NCBI GenBank assembly: GCA_965247585.1
Contig: CBDFHC010000002.1
Span: forward strand, 310,001 to 374,000
Source: CBDFHC01 sp965247585
GTDB taxonomy: Bacteria > Chloroflexota > Dehalococcoidia > Lucifugimonadales > GCA-2712585
DNA length: 64,000 bases
Reading direction: 5' to 3'
Below the pieces are notes generated by a model, which was not told where the DNA came from, ran no database searches, and saw only the letters and a list, made by a program, of their open reading frames with translations. This document shows, in pieces, positions 6,859-15,481 of the stretch (positions within the stretch are counted from its first letter, which is position 1; the number at the start of each line of letters is the position of its first letter). The position numbers were made by a program, and so were the translations under genes.

Positions 6859-6999
6859 TTAGGCGGGTTTGGAATTGTCCGCCTTGCATCTGGGGCAGTG
6901 TATTGTCCAGGGCCGGGTAAGTCGCTCGGCCAACTCCCGCCCGCATCGCCAGCAGCGAGGGCGGCGGTCGGTTATGGGATACGTCTGCGCTCTAGACAC
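6859..6999 (-). CDS. Com-like zinc-ribbon protein, 46 residues
   Basis: GTG 6999 lies inside the last codons of the MuF-like gene, 6 to 8 bases after GAGG. The product carries CWRCGRE and, after 13 residues, IHCPRCKADN, a four-cysteine ribbon of the kind seen in the phage Mu Com family (a CPRCK.N ending). In Mu, Com binds the mom messenger and turns on its translation. Com homologues are often found after the minor head gene, as here. The target in this prophage is unknown. Confidence 0.7.
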   Translation of the reverse strand: MSRAQTYPITDRRPRCWRCGRELAERLTRPWTIHCPRCKADNSKPA

Positions 7000-7900
7000 G
7001 CAGCGCCTCGGGTATCAGCGGAATCGCCACGCAGCGGCACATAACGTCGCCGCCCGGATTGCCGACGGACGGCGGGCTATCGTATCGCTGCCGCGTTCCA
7101 TCCAGGACAGCGTGGGTTGGCCGCACCCGCTCGTCTTGGGCCGTGCGCCAGGTGTACTCCTCGATGCCTATCTGCTGATGGCGAGCCCGGGTGAGCTGCC
7201 CAATCGCCTTGCTGGTCTGGTCCCTGGTCAGCCGCCGCAGGTTGCTTCCCGATACCTTGAACTCCCGGTTCAGCACCTTGGAGAGCGCCTGCCGGTCGAA
7301 GGGCCGCTCGGCAAAGGTCGCCGACATACGCTGGTAGAGACCCTCATGGAGCCGCTGGGGAATGGTTCGTATCAGGGAGACGTTCTCCCTGCGCCAAGCG
7401 TCCATGAGGGGACGTATGGCGGCGTCGTTCAGCGTGGGGCGGATGTCGATGCCCAGAGCCGAGCGGAAGGTCTGAATCAGCCTGGTGCGGTGGTAGCCGT
7501 CCAATCGGGCAGCCCGGGCCGCCACTTCCTTGGCCACCAGGCCCTCGGGCAAGGTCCATTCCACGCCATCCAAGGCGGCGATAGCCTGGGACCCGGCAGC
7601 GGCGCGGGACAAGCCGGAGCGCAGGCTCCGGAACAGCGGGCGAAGAACAATCCGCCGCAAGGCCCTCGCGTACTCCCGCTCGTCGATTCGACGCGAGCTG
7701 ATGGGCGGCGGGTCAGCCTTGGCAAACCCCTGCCCCGTACCCTGATTCGGTGGCCGCTCTCGCTTGGCCGCGTACCGCTCCACCATCAGGTCTATCTGGG
7801 CGTCGGACAGCAGTGGGGGAGCATCAGCGGGCCTGCGCTCCTCCAAGTCGCGGCGGCCACGCTCCAGGACGGCGCGGTAACGGTCAACGGCAGTCGTCAT
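6992..7900 (-). CDS. MuF / SPP1 gp7-like minor head protein
   Basis: A 302-residue protein starting at ATG 7900, coupled to the upstream gene by ATGA. The C-terminal domain reads EYTWRTAQDERVRPTHAVLDG, then a glycine/proline turn and DVMCRCVAIPL. This is the Mu F-like (PF04233) signature. The N-terminal half is helical and Arg-rich. These proteins sit at the portal vertex and assist head assembly or DNA delivery. It follows portal and connector genes, as is usual. Confidence 0.82.
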   Translation of the reverse strand: MTTAVDRYRAVLERGRRDLEERRPADAPPLLSDAQIDLMVERYAAKRERPPNQGTGQGFAKADPPPISSRRIDEREYARALRRIVLRPLFRSLRSGLSRAAAGSQAIAALDGVEWTLPEGLVAKEVAARAARLDGYHRTRLIQTFRSALGIDIRPTLNDAAIRPLMDAWRRENVSLIRTIPQRLHEGLYQRMSATFAERPFDRQALSKVLNREFKVSGSNLRRLTRDQTSKAIGQLTRARHQQIGIEEYTWRTAQDERVRPTHAVLDGTRQRYDSPPSVGNPGGDVMCRCVAIPLIPEALRV

Positions 7901-8460
7901 CCAATCTCCTTGGTGCGCCCGTAGCGGTTGCGGGGCGTGAAGACGCTCCTGGCGTCCGTCCCCGTCGCCACCGGCGCGGCTATGGACGGCCCCTCCAGCC
8001 ATTGGCTCACCAGCCCCAGGGCATCACCCAGCAGCCGGGCGGCGTGAGAGCGGCGGCGCGGGTAGAAGTAGGTCGTCGCTATCGGGCCCACCCGCTCGCT
8101 CTGAATGGCCCCATCCTCTCCGTCGTCTACCCGCCCAGCGGCATAATCCCCGGCCAACAGGATGCAAGCTTGCTCCAACCGCTCCGGGATGGCGTCGCCA
8201 GGCACGGCGTCGCCGGTCTCATAGAACAATCCCCGGCGCGGCCATTCGGCAGCCTGCGCGTCATCTACCTTACTCCCGGCCCACCGCAGCGAGTCCAGCC
8301 GCCGGGTGGCGGCTATTAAGCGCAGACCCTTCCCCTCGGGGTCCAAGTCAGCCCAGGCCATGCTGCGCGCCAGGTCCACCGCGAGATGGGCGTCGGCCTC
8401 GGCAACAGTCGCGTAGCTCGCGTAGGCGACGCTGCCTAGGGTGATTGTGGTGAGACTCAT
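7897..8460 (-). CDS. Head-tail connector, DnaT-like adaptor family
   Basis: A 187-residue protein from ATG 8460, overlapping the portal gene stop as ATGA. VAYASYATVAEADAHLAV and LRLIAATRRLDSLRWAGSK followed by WPRRGL match the family often labelled putative DnaT-like ssDNA-binding protein. In phages this family is thought to be a gp6-like neck adaptor. The conserved W...R..L.Y.TGD region and the VGPIATTYFYPRR strand near the end are visible. Confidence 0.68.
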   Translation of the reverse strand: MSLTTITLGSVAYASYATVAEADAHLAVDLARSMAWADLDPEGKGLRLIAATRRLDSLRWAGSKVDDAQAAEWPRRGLFYETGDAVPGDAIPERLEQACILLAGDYAAGRVDDGEDGAIQSERVGPIATTYFYPRRRSHAARLLGDALGLVSQWLEGPSIAAPVATGTDARSVFTPRNRYGRTKEIG

Positions 8461-9806
8461 GGCCCATCCTCCATATCCTGCATTCCCGCGCCTACCACCG
8501 CGTCCGGTCGGCTCAGCCCCATCAGGGCCCGCACCTCGGCGATCGCCGGGTCGCCGGGGTCCAGCACCGCCCCCGCCGTGGCCAGGTCCCGCAGCGTCGC
8601 CCCTATCTGCTGGATGTCCCGGTACTGCACCGCTTCGGTCCGTATCTCCGGCATCAGCGCAGCATCCCAGCCGTTGAGCCGCCACAGCGCCCGCAGCAGG
8701 TCCCGCTCCACCGCCTCCCGTATCTCGGTCAGCGCGCCCTCCGCCAGCAGGTAGAACTGGTGGGTCTTGTCCTGGCTCAGCGCATAGCTGCCCTGCCCCG
8801 CGCCCAACAGCAGTTGCTCCACGCCCAGGATGCGGGCCAGCTCCCGGTTCAGCCGCTCGATGGCCGCGGCGTTCTCCGCAAAGCTGGTCGCCGAGCCTGT
8901 GAGCAATTCTACGTTCCAGAGCGGCACGTTGGATGGCCGCTCCGCTTGGTCCTTGGTCTCGTAGGTCATGCTGTCGAGCAACAGACCAAGTTTTGGATTG
9001 CGGATGTGGTTCTCAGCGAACTGCTGGAAGGGCGCTATCATTTGGGTGCGCTGGGACTCGCTCAATTCGCCCTCTTTCGTCTGCTGATTCAGCAGTGTCA
9101 ACGGTAGCCGCACAACCGGGATGCCCCGCAGGTCCGTCTCGAAGCCGAAGCCCTCCAACTGCTCGTACCGCTCCAGCCGCTTGGCCGGAGATACCAAGTG
9201 CCGAAACAACCCCAACCCTTCGGGGCTGTCATTGAGCGTGTCGTCCACGATGTACAGCAGCTTCTCCCGGGGCAGGTATATCTCCCGGTGGGTCTGCGGC
9301 GAGGTCTGAATGGCTCCCAGCACGGGGCCGGCGGCGTCCACGTCCCACCGCTCAATGGTGGACTGGGCCCGGGGCGCAATGTCGGCGAAGCTCAACAGCC
9401 CGTCGGCCCGCCGCCGCGCCGTCCACTCCTGGACGCTGAAGCCGTAGAAGCGGTACATGGCCGCCCGCCGGACAATGCGATGCCAGGGCGTTGCGGGGTC
9501 GCGGGTCAGCATCGCTTCGGCCCGCCCGGCGTACCAGCCGTCAAAGTCGTCCTCAGACGGCGTAAAGCTCCACGCCGCACCGCCGACCAGGTTGACAAAG
9601 TAGCGCACTCCCGCCGCGACGATGGACGTGTTGGCGAGGATGCCGGCGTAGGTCCGGTAGCGGGAGTCGTGAGAGGCCAGGTCGGTAGACCGTTCCCGTT
9701 CAACAACGTAGCCGCCGTAGAGGGCCGTGCCGGGGACCCCGATCGTCTCTGTCGGCTTGACACGCTGGGGGCGGAGGCGGGAGAGGAGATTGTCCAAGGC
9801 AGGCAT
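8457..9806 (-). CDS. Portal protein (DUF935-like)
   Basis: A 449-residue protein, MPALDNLLSRLRPQRV. Motifs include RTYAGILANTSIVAAGV early, AAMYRFYGFSVQEW around residue 120, a PREKLLYIVDD strand, and LNRELARILGVEQLLLG near residue 320. This order is typical of Mu gp29-like portals, which form the dodecameric DNA gate of the head. It begins one base after the terminase gene stop. The C-terminus ends in a short acidic tail. Confidence 0.8.
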   Translation of the reverse strand: MPALDNLLSRLRPQRVKPTETIGVPGTALYGGYVVERERSTDLASHDSRYRTYAGILANTSIVAAGVRYFVNLVGGAAWSFTPSEDDFDGWYAGRAEAMLTRDPATPWHRIVRRAAMYRFYGFSVQEWTARRRADGLLSFADIAPRAQSTIERWDVDAAGPVLGAIQTSPQTHREIYLPREKLLYIVDDTLNDSPEGLGLFRHLVSPAKRLERYEQLEGFGFETDLRGIPVVRLPLTLLNQQTKEGELSESQRTQMIAPFQQFAENHIRNPKLGLLLDSMTYETKDQAERPSNVPLWNVELLTGSATSFAENAAAIERLNRELARILGVEQLLLGAGQGSYALSQDKTHQFYLLAEGALTEIREAVERDLLRALWRLNGWDAALMPEIRTEAVQYRDIQQIGATLRDLATAGAVLDPGDPAIAEVRALMGLSRPDAVVGAGMQDMEDGP

Positions 9807-9807
9807 A

Positions 9808-11145
9808 TCAGTCCCTCATTTCCACCAGGATGGGCGCAGCGATGGAAACACGCCCGGCCCGCTGCATCAACTGGGTAAGGCAGCCGACGAAGGCGTCCAC
9901 CTGGTCGTCGTGTACGCCGTTGGGGAACGTGGCGAGCTCCTCGCGGAAAGCCTGAAGCCACGGGGCCGTCTTCGGCAGCATCACATTGTGGGCCTCCACT
10001 ATGCCCGTCACCTTGTTCGCCCTCAGCACCTTGTCGCCGATGGGCTTGACTGGCAGCACCGGCAGCCGTGTCTCCCGACGGAGGCTCTGGACCACAGACT
10101 GCCCACTGGCCGCGTCTTCGACGAAGATGGCCGAGGGGTTGTGCTCCTTGGCCTGATCCTGCATAGCCCGCAGCAGGTCCGGGTACTCAACACGGTTTCG
10201 CCATACGCCCATCACCGCGTAGCCGTTGGGAGTCGTCGTCATGGTGCAGCACACGGAGTAGTCGTTCTGCTGGCCCGTCTTGAAGGCCGTGTCCCAGAAT
10301 TGGAACACCCGGTCTCCCGGCTCCACCTTTTTCTCGAAGCCCCACCAGTGGTCCCGGAACACGCTGCCCCCCTGTCGGGACGGGCGCTGCTGGTAGAGCC
10401 CCGGCCATTCCTGGGGGCCTATGTCCAACCTGGCTGCGGCCAGGGCGATGGCGTCGTAGCGCTCCGGCCATAGCGGAGCGTCTTCCTCTCGTCCCAGAGG
10501 GTCGCCGGGCTCGGCCAGTGCTGGAAGCCGTAAGTGCTCCCATCGGTCGCTCGCTTCCTCTCCCTCCAGGAACTCGTCGCTCAGCAGTCGGCCTATGAGG
10601 TCGTCTTCATGCCAACGCGTCGCGACGATGATGACGGAGCCCCCTGGCTCCAGCCTGGTGCGGGCTGTCGAGCGCCACCACTCCCACAGGTGGTTGCGCA
10701 TAGTGATGCTGTCCGCTTCCTGCCGGTTCTTGATCGGGTCATCCAGAATCAGCAGATCGAAGCCGTACCCTGTGAAGGGGCCGCCGACGCCAGCGGTCAT
10801 CATTCCGCCTCCCGCTGATAGCTGCCACTGCGAGGCTCTGTTCAGGTCATCCCGGACACGAAGGCCCAAGCGCACCTGGTTCTCTACCACCGAGTCTCTG
10901 GCCTTACGGCCCCAGGTCCCAGCGAAGTCGGCAGCGTAGCTGGCCAGGCCCACGTTCTTCCATGGCCAGTTGGACAGGAACCACACCGGCGTCCAGTGAG
11001 AGAGCAGTTCACTCTTTCCGTGCCTCGGAGGCATGGAGACAATGAGTCGCAGGGGCTTCTCGGCCAGTTCGGCAACTTTGTCAGATATGAGGTCTAGGTG
11101 AGGGACCAGCTTCCAGTCGCCGTTAGACCACTTCCTTGCCGTCAT
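9808..11145 (-). CDS. terL: Terminase large subunit
   Basis: The packaging motor ATPase and nuclease. A Walker A-like loop (MPPRHGKSELL) lies near residue 40. Walker B is DLLILDDP, coupling-motif threonine is in VATRWHEDDLI, and the RNase H-like nuclease shows FWDTAFK, IFVEDAASG and HDDQVDAF. I place the start at ATG 11145 (MTARKWSNGDW), after GGAGGG. An upstream start at 11217 would overlap the small subunit gene by 95 bases. Length, about 445 residues, is normal for the family. Confidence 0.9.
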   Translation of the reverse strand: MTARKWSNGDWKLVPHLDLISDKVAELAEKPLRLIVSMPPRHGKSELLSHWTPVWFLSNWPWKNVGLASYAADFAGTWGRKARDSVVENQVRLGLRVRDDLNRASQWQLSAGGGMMTAGVGGPFTGYGFDLLILDDPIKNRQEADSITMRNHLWEWWRSTARTRLEPGGSVIIVATRWHEDDLIGRLLSDEFLEGEEASDRWEHLRLPALAEPGDPLGREEDAPLWPERYDAIALAAARLDIGPQEWPGLYQQRPSRQGGSVFRDHWWGFEKKVEPGDRVFQFWDTAFKTGQQNDYSVCCTMTTTPNGYAVMGVWRNRVEYPDLLRAMQDQAKEHNPSAIFVEDAASGQSVVQSLRRETRLPVLPVKPIGDKVLRANKVTGIVEAHNVMLPKTAPWLQAFREELATFPNGVHDDQVDAFVGCLTQLMQRAGRVSIAAPILVEMRD

Positions 11146-11686
11146 CGCCGGCGTCGCCCTCCAAGCCAAGGGCGAGAACCTTGAGAGCGTTGCGGATTGC
11201 AGGGTCGCTAAGGCCATCTACTACCACCTGAGTGTCAGCTTGAATGGGGCCGCCGTCGGCTCCGGTCACCTCTGTTCTGATTGTCTCGGTCACTACTCCC
11301 AGGGAACGCAACTCAATGTCTGTAGCGACTTTCACCATCTGGACCAGCACCGAAGGAGGTAGGTCTTCTGGGTTAAGAGACTGCATCTTCTCCAAAGACT
11401 TGTTCTGCATCAGCCGGGCGAGGTAAGCGTGGCGATCCAAGGCATCCAGAATATCTTGTTGGTGCTTATCCTGCTGCTGGCGGTCCATAAAGGAATCGTA
11501 TTGGCCACATCGCCACACCCATGCCCTCTGGCTGCTCCAGCGGTCCATCAGCGCCTTAGTCTTGCCTAACTCCTGCCCTACTTTTGCCGTACTCCTCGAA
11601 CTGCCCATGTCCCGGTAGGAGCAAAAGGCTTGGTAGGCTTTCGCCGATTCATGGGGTTGTCGTTCCCAGGTAAGTCGGTCATCCAT
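11123..11686 (-). CDS. terS: Terminase small subunit
   Basis: A 187-residue protein from ATG 11686 (MDDRLTWERQPHESAKAY). The N-terminal half is helical with an HTH-like segment, STAKVGQELGKTKALMDRW, followed by WVWRCGQYDSFMDRQ, typical of DNA-recognising small terminases. The C-terminal end overlaps TerL. It binds the packaging site and directs the large subunit. The downstream overlap and position at the head of the late operon agree. Confidence 0.75.
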   Translation of the reverse strand: MDDRLTWERQPHESAKAYQAFCSYRDMGSSRSTAKVGQELGKTKALMDRWSSQRAWVWRCGQYDSFMDRQQQDKHQQDILDALDRHAYLARLMQNKSLEKMQSLNPEDLPPSVLVQMVKVATDIELRSLGVVTETIRTEVTGADGGPIQADTQVVVDGLSDPAIRNALKVLALGLEGDAGDDGKEVV

Positions 11687-11699
11687 AATTAACGATTCT

Positions 11700-11773
11700 T
11701 GGAGCGGTAGGCTGGGATCGAACCAACGCCTCAACTGTGGAACAGTTGCGTACTGCCACTATACTACTCCCGC
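11700..11773 (-). tRNA. tRNA-Gly (anticodon UCC), CCA encoded
   Basis: The minus strand folds as a complete cloverleaf. The acceptor arm is GCGGGAG with CTACCGC (one G-A mismatch at pair 5-68) and the D stem is GTA/TAC. The anticodon arm is CAACT-GTTCCAC-AGTTG with UCC at positions 34-36. The T arm is GTTGG-TTCGATC-CCAGC. U73 and an encoded CCA end it. U73 and the C2-G71 pair suit glycyl-tRNA synthetase. Its first base directly abuts the stop codon of the ParB/Srx gene, so it must be cut from a shared transcript. Confidence 0.9.
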
Positions 11774-12709
11774 TTACGACCCTAGATAGTCCGCTGCCCA
11801 ATACTCCAATGCCTGCCACCGGTTCTTGGCCCCCACTTCTTCACACGCCATCATCGTGTCCACAGCCTGCTTTATAACCCGCGCCGACTCTGGAGGAATC
11901 GTGTCGGTGCCGGTCACACTAGCCAGGGGAACCCAATTCTTATGCTTCACCTCCCCTTCTTCGGATAACCATCCATCCGAGAGGTCCGTCAGGTGACGCT
12001 CGAAGGACTCCAACATCAGCATCAATGCTACCGCAACGTTCTTGACGTTGTGGGACGCCTGAGCCTTGGCCAGCGCACTCATAAGCCGGTCGAACTCGGC
12101 GAGACCCGCTAGACGACTATCCTTCATCGCAATGCTCTGTCTCGCTTCATCGAACACCTGGTCAATGTGTTCGACTTCTTCCGGGAGGAACAAGAAGGTG
12201 AAGGACCGAAAGTCTAACTTGACTTCCGAGAGCGAGTCGAGAGAGATGTTCGCCAGTTCTCCCAGAAGCTTGTCGTCGAGTCCGGCGTAGAACTTGAACG
12301 ATATGTCTTCCAGTTCGTCCCATAGCTCCTTCAGGATCACAGGGTCATCCTCTCCCACCAACGCATTATGAGACAGCTGAATTGCCACTTCCTCGGAACG
12401 GGTCATTGCTCGGTCTGTGTAGAGGATCAGAACCGTCTCTAACCCAGCCTCTTTAGCTGCTTGAACCCGATGGTTGCCAGACAGTACACGGAAGCGATCT
12501 CCCGTCTTGAGGCAAAAGGGAACTGAACTTAGGCCGCCGTCACGCTTGATGTTTTCCACCAAGTTGCGAAAGGTCTCGTTCCGCATGAAGCGGGCGTTCT
12601 TCTCAAGAAGCTCCAACCCCTCAATGGGGACCACGGCCGCCTTGTACGGCTGGCCTTCCAGGGAGGCGTTGATGCCTGCTATCGCTGCGAGTGATTCTTC
12701 CGCCACCAC
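11774..12709 (-). CDS. ParB/Srx-domain phage protein
   Basis: A 311-residue protein starting at GTG 12709, 31 bases inside the upstream gene. Residues 25-120 form a ParB/Srx-type domain: VPIEGLELLEKNARFM, then LVENIKRDGGLSSVPFCL and FRVLSGNHRVQAAKEAGL, with the GNHR loop. The rest, largely helical, has no motif I know. In phages such proteins often neighbour methyltransferase-like genes. Sulfiredoxin-fold members can act as ATPases, CTPases or nucleases. A direct role in partition is unlikely since a full ParB is also present nearby. Confidence 0.72.
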   Translation of the reverse strand: MVAEESLAAIAGINASLEGQPYKAAVVPIEGLELLEKNARFMRNETFRNLVENIKRDGGLSSVPFCLKTGDRFRVLSGNHRVQAAKEAGLETVLILYTDRAMTRSEEVAIQLSHNALVGEDDPVILKELWDELEDISFKFYAGLDDKLLGELANISLDSLSEVKLDFRSFTFLFLPEEVEHIDQVFDEARQSIAMKDSRLAGLAEFDRLMSALAKAQASHNVKNVAVALMLMLESFERHLTDLSDGWLSEEGEVKHKNWVPLASVTGTDTIPPESARVIKQAVDTMMACEEVGAKNRWQALEYWAADYLGS

Positions 12710-13971
12710 TCAAATCCCTCCGCGAGGTTCCACCTGCCCGCATGGGCCTGGTAGTTCAATGCGCCCTCTTTCTTGCTGTACAAGTCAAATAAGCCCCGGT
12801 ATTTCATTGACACAGGACGGTCGGTGAAGGCTGTCGTGCCAAGGGACGCCACGGGCATGTTAAGTGACTGTTCCAGAACCGCTTTCATCTCCGTGGACAG
12901 TGCGGCAGCCAGCACAAGCTTGGCCAGCCGCCGATAGACGGTTGGCCGCACGGCCAGGTCGGTCAGCATGTAGGCGTCGCACCATTCACCAAAAAAGTTG
13001 GACCGGCTGAACGCCAAGGCGCCGATCAGGTGGTCCCCAACCTTAACCCCAACGCTCACCTGCGCCGCTGCGGGAGTGATCGCAAGGGACAGGTACTCGC
13101 TTCTCAACTGGTTGAGTTGGCCCTGAGACATTCGCACAAGCGATAGACCACCATCAACCACTTCTTCAAGGCGTGGCAGCGGAACGGTCTCAATGGTCTG
13201 TCTCGGCATCGCTAGTGTCGTGTCATGTTCGCTGGAGTACACGTACACCGGCTTGCTCCTGAGTCCGGTCTGCACTACACCGGTCAGGTAGCCATCTAGC
13301 ACTGGTTCGGGCTGGTCCCTCAACGTCATCCACACGGGCCTGGCCTTGACCATCTCGGCTAGTTCAACAAAGCGGTCCTCGTCGAATGTAGCATACGCGG
13401 GCGCATCCCACGCGAACACGCTGTCCATCACCTTGTAGAGTCTTTCGTACCCCCCCTTGTAGGTGGGAGGAAAACAAACCACCACCGCGTCTTCAGGGGC
13501 CTGGGACACGAACTCGACCACGTCACTAGGAGAGAAGCTGTTGATGACCAGACCGTCAATGGCTTTCTCTACCTTCTGGAGGGTTGCATCGTGCATGACA
13601 GCGAACCGGGACTGGTATGCTTTCCACATCCGCCGGTGATAGGGTTCCGATCTCTGGTAATGCTGTAGCATTTCGCTACACAGCAGTAGCGTTGCTATCG
13701 AGGGCACGCCAGGCTGAAGGTACTCGCCCATCCAAGACAACTCGTCGTCCGTGACATGGACATCAATGGAGTCTCCCGCGAGGTGAGACCCCAAGGCGCA
13801 GGAATAAAGGGATACGTCGTTGCTGTGGAACTCACCTGTGCCAGTAGAGGAAAGGACCCGCTCTACAGTGAAGTTACCAGAGCAACCGACATACACCGGC
13901 TGCCCCGACAAAGACTTACTGAAGCGGGCCAGGATAGAGCGGACTTGACCATTGATGGAGCCGATGAACAC
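12679..13971 (-). CDS. Methyltransferase-like phage antirestriction protein with GNAT-like C-terminus
   Basis: A 430-residue protein. Residues 25-40 read PVYVGCSGNFTVERVL, a glycine-rich SAM-binding-like loop, and residues about 160-175 read AVVVCFPPTYKGGYERLY, resembling an NPPY-type target-base motif with FPPT in place of it. This pattern matches proteins annotated in other phages as putative antirestriction adenine methyltransferase. The last 130 residues (VGDHLIGALAFSRSNFFG, LTDLAVRP, TTAFTDRPVSMKYRGLF) look like an acyltransferase fold. The fusion suggests more than simple methylation. The function is inferred. Confidence 0.6.
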   Translation of the reverse strand: MFIGSINGQVRSILARFSKSLSGQPVYVGCSGNFTVERVLSSTGTGEFHSNDVSLYSCALGSHLAGDSIDVHVTDDELSWMGEYLQPGVPSIATLLLCSEMLQHYQRSEPYHRRMWKAYQSRFAVMHDATLQKVEKAIDGLVINSFSPSDVVEFVSQAPEDAVVVCFPPTYKGGYERLYKVMDSVFAWDAPAYATFDEDRFVELAEMVKARPVWMTLRDQPEPVLDGYLTGVVQTGLRSKPVYVYSSEHDTTLAMPRQTIETVPLPRLEEVVDGGLSLVRMSQGQLNQLRSEYLSLAITPAAAQVSVGVKVGDHLIGALAFSRSNFFGEWCDAYMLTDLAVRPTVYRRLAKLVLAAALSTEMKAVLEQSLNMPVASLGTTAFTDRPVSMKYRGLFDLYSKKEGALNYQAHAGRWNLAEGFEWWRKNHSQR

Positions 13972-13994
13972 AGGTACATTATATCAGGCTGGGG

Positions 13995-14399
13995 TTAAGG
14001 GACTAGGTGTTCTACTACCAGGGATGGTATCTGATCCTGCATCTTGTACACGATGTCGTGCCTATGGCAACCCACATGGCTCTTTTCAGCGCACATGATG
14101 GCTACCGGGTGGTCTCCCAACGCGCCCCGAAGGATTTGCAGTCCATGTTCTTCGTTAACCAAGACCACCGGGGCATCTGGCCCAGCGTTGCGGTTAAGGT
14201 TCCCCAACGCTTCAACATGACTGTAGGTGATACCTTGTTCCAGCATGAACCGGGATAGTTGGTTCTTGCTGAAGCCCGGTATCCGGGTCCGGGGCATAGC
14301 CCGCACATCAAGCAGGAGATCTATGCCATGCTCGTGCAGCCTTGCGGCAACCTTCTCCGGGGTGCTCCCCCCGTAGCCGATGGTGTAAAGTGTGTGCAT
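13995..14399 (-). CDS. DUF488 family protein
   Basis: A 134-residue protein from ATG 14399, preceded by AGGAGCTGAG. MHTLYTIGYGGSTPEKV, LLLDVRAMPRTRIPGFSK and IMCAEKSHVGCHRHDIV are the three signature blocks of DUF488, whose conserved Cys and His residues suggest a catalytic or metal site of unknown role. The frame continues upstream to an ATG at 14588 that overlaps the parB stop as ATGA. A form 63 residues longer is therefore possible, although the extension is not family-like. It lies between parB and the methyltransferase-like gene. Confidence 0.82.
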   Translation of the reverse strand: MHTLYTIGYGGSTPEKVAARLHEHGIDLLLDVRAMPRTRIPGFSKNQLSRFMLEQGITYSHVEALGNLNRNAGPDAPVVLVNEEHGLQILRGALGDHPVAIMCAEKSHVGCHRHDIVYKMQDQIPSLVVEHLVP

Positions 14400-14584
14400 C
14401 TCAGCTCCTCTCTCGTCATCTTGGGACACTCCATTCCATCTTTCGAGTCGGCCTATCTCCTCTCCCCAAGATAGCAGACTCGCCTGCTTTTCCCGCACCG
14501 GGCGCTCCGTGGCTTTGCTGCCGACCGTATAACTCGCCCCGGTGTTCATGTTCCACTTGTATTGACTGGTCAACCTCGATTCAC

Positions 14585-15481
14585 TCATATCTCTTCCGCC
14601 ATCTGGTGCATTCGGCTAACCTGGAGCACCTTCTTGATTCGGTAGAGGCCCTTGACAGCGGCATCTACTTGGGACTCGATCAACCCTGCCTCTGCGGTGA
14701 GGGCCTTGGCCAACTGCCCAGGATGTTCATCTTCCATGCGCTGCAATTTCACCAGCAACGCCCCCACCTTCTTGAAAGCTTCCCCAAAGGTCTGGACCGC
14801 ACGCTGTTGGTCAGGGGAAAGCTTCGACTCGGCGAACATTTCCAGTTGGTTTTCCTCCGCGAATATCCGTTCGCACAACCCCAAAACTTCGTAGTAGGTG
14901 AGATGGTTACTGTTGATAGCCCGTAATGCCCTTCCCTGACCGTCTCGGGTTAGCTTGGACAACGCATGTGCTATCGAGGGATTAATGTGGCCTTGCTCCA
15001 CCAATGCTAGAACGTCTCCGCGGGCTTTCAGCATCTCGACCCGCCAAAGTATCTGGGACGGCGGCAGCCCCACCGCTTCGCTCAGTTCCTTGTTGGTATA
15101 ACCCTCATCCAGCATCTTCTTGAAGGCCCGCGCCTCCTCCACCGGATTGAGGTCTCGTCGGACGATGTTCTCCAGGAGTTGGAGCTTGGCCGCCTCGGAT
15201 GCCGTCACGTCATCTCGGATGAGCGCCGGAATCGTGTCCCAGCCGAGGATGCCTGCCGCCCGCCACCTGCGCTCCCCTGCGATTAGCAGATAGTCGCCAT
15301 TGTTGCCCTCCGGGTCTGGCCGGACTACAATGGGCTGGAGGAGCCCGTTGCTATCAAGGCTTCTCGCAAGCTCCTGGAGTCCTTCCTCATCGAACGTCTT
15401 CCGGGGTTGTTCGGGGTCCGGTCTCACATGCCGGACCTCGATTGCTTGGTACGCCGTGGCCTCTAGAGTATCCGTGACCAT
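14585..15481 (-). CDS. ParB-like partition protein
   Basis: A 298-residue protein from ATG 15481 with AAGGAGACC before it. The ParB N-terminal domain is clear: VRHVRPDPEQPRKTFDEEGL, GLLQPIVVRPD, LLIAGERRWRAAGILGW and LQLLENIVRRDLNPVEEA. An HTH domain follows (KELSEAVGLPPSQILWRVEML). GERRW is the nucleotide-binding/arginine patch used for CTP-dependent clamp loading in chromosomal ParB. No ParA gene is visible, so the protein may instead act as a regulator or in DNA modification. Confidence 0.85.
   Translation of the reverse strand: MVTDTLEATAYQAIEVRHVRPDPEQPRKTFDEEGLQELARSLDSNGLLQPIVVRPDPEGNNGDYLLIAGERRWRAAGILGWDTIPALIRDDVTASEAAKLQLLENIVRRDLNPVEEARAFKKMLDEGYTNKELSEAVGLPPSQILWRVEMLKARGDVLALVEQGHINPSIAHALSKLTRDGQGRALRAINSNHLTYYEVLGLCERIFAEENQLEMFAESKLSPDQQRAVQTFGEAFKKVGALLVKLQRMEDEHPGQLAKALTAEAGLIESQVDAAVKGLYRIKKVLQVSRMHQMAEEI

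Noticed and set aside
14400..14588. Separate small gene between parB and the DUF488 gene
   Set aside because: It is in frame with DUF488 without a stop, so at most it is an N-terminal extension. A good ribosome site favours the internal start.
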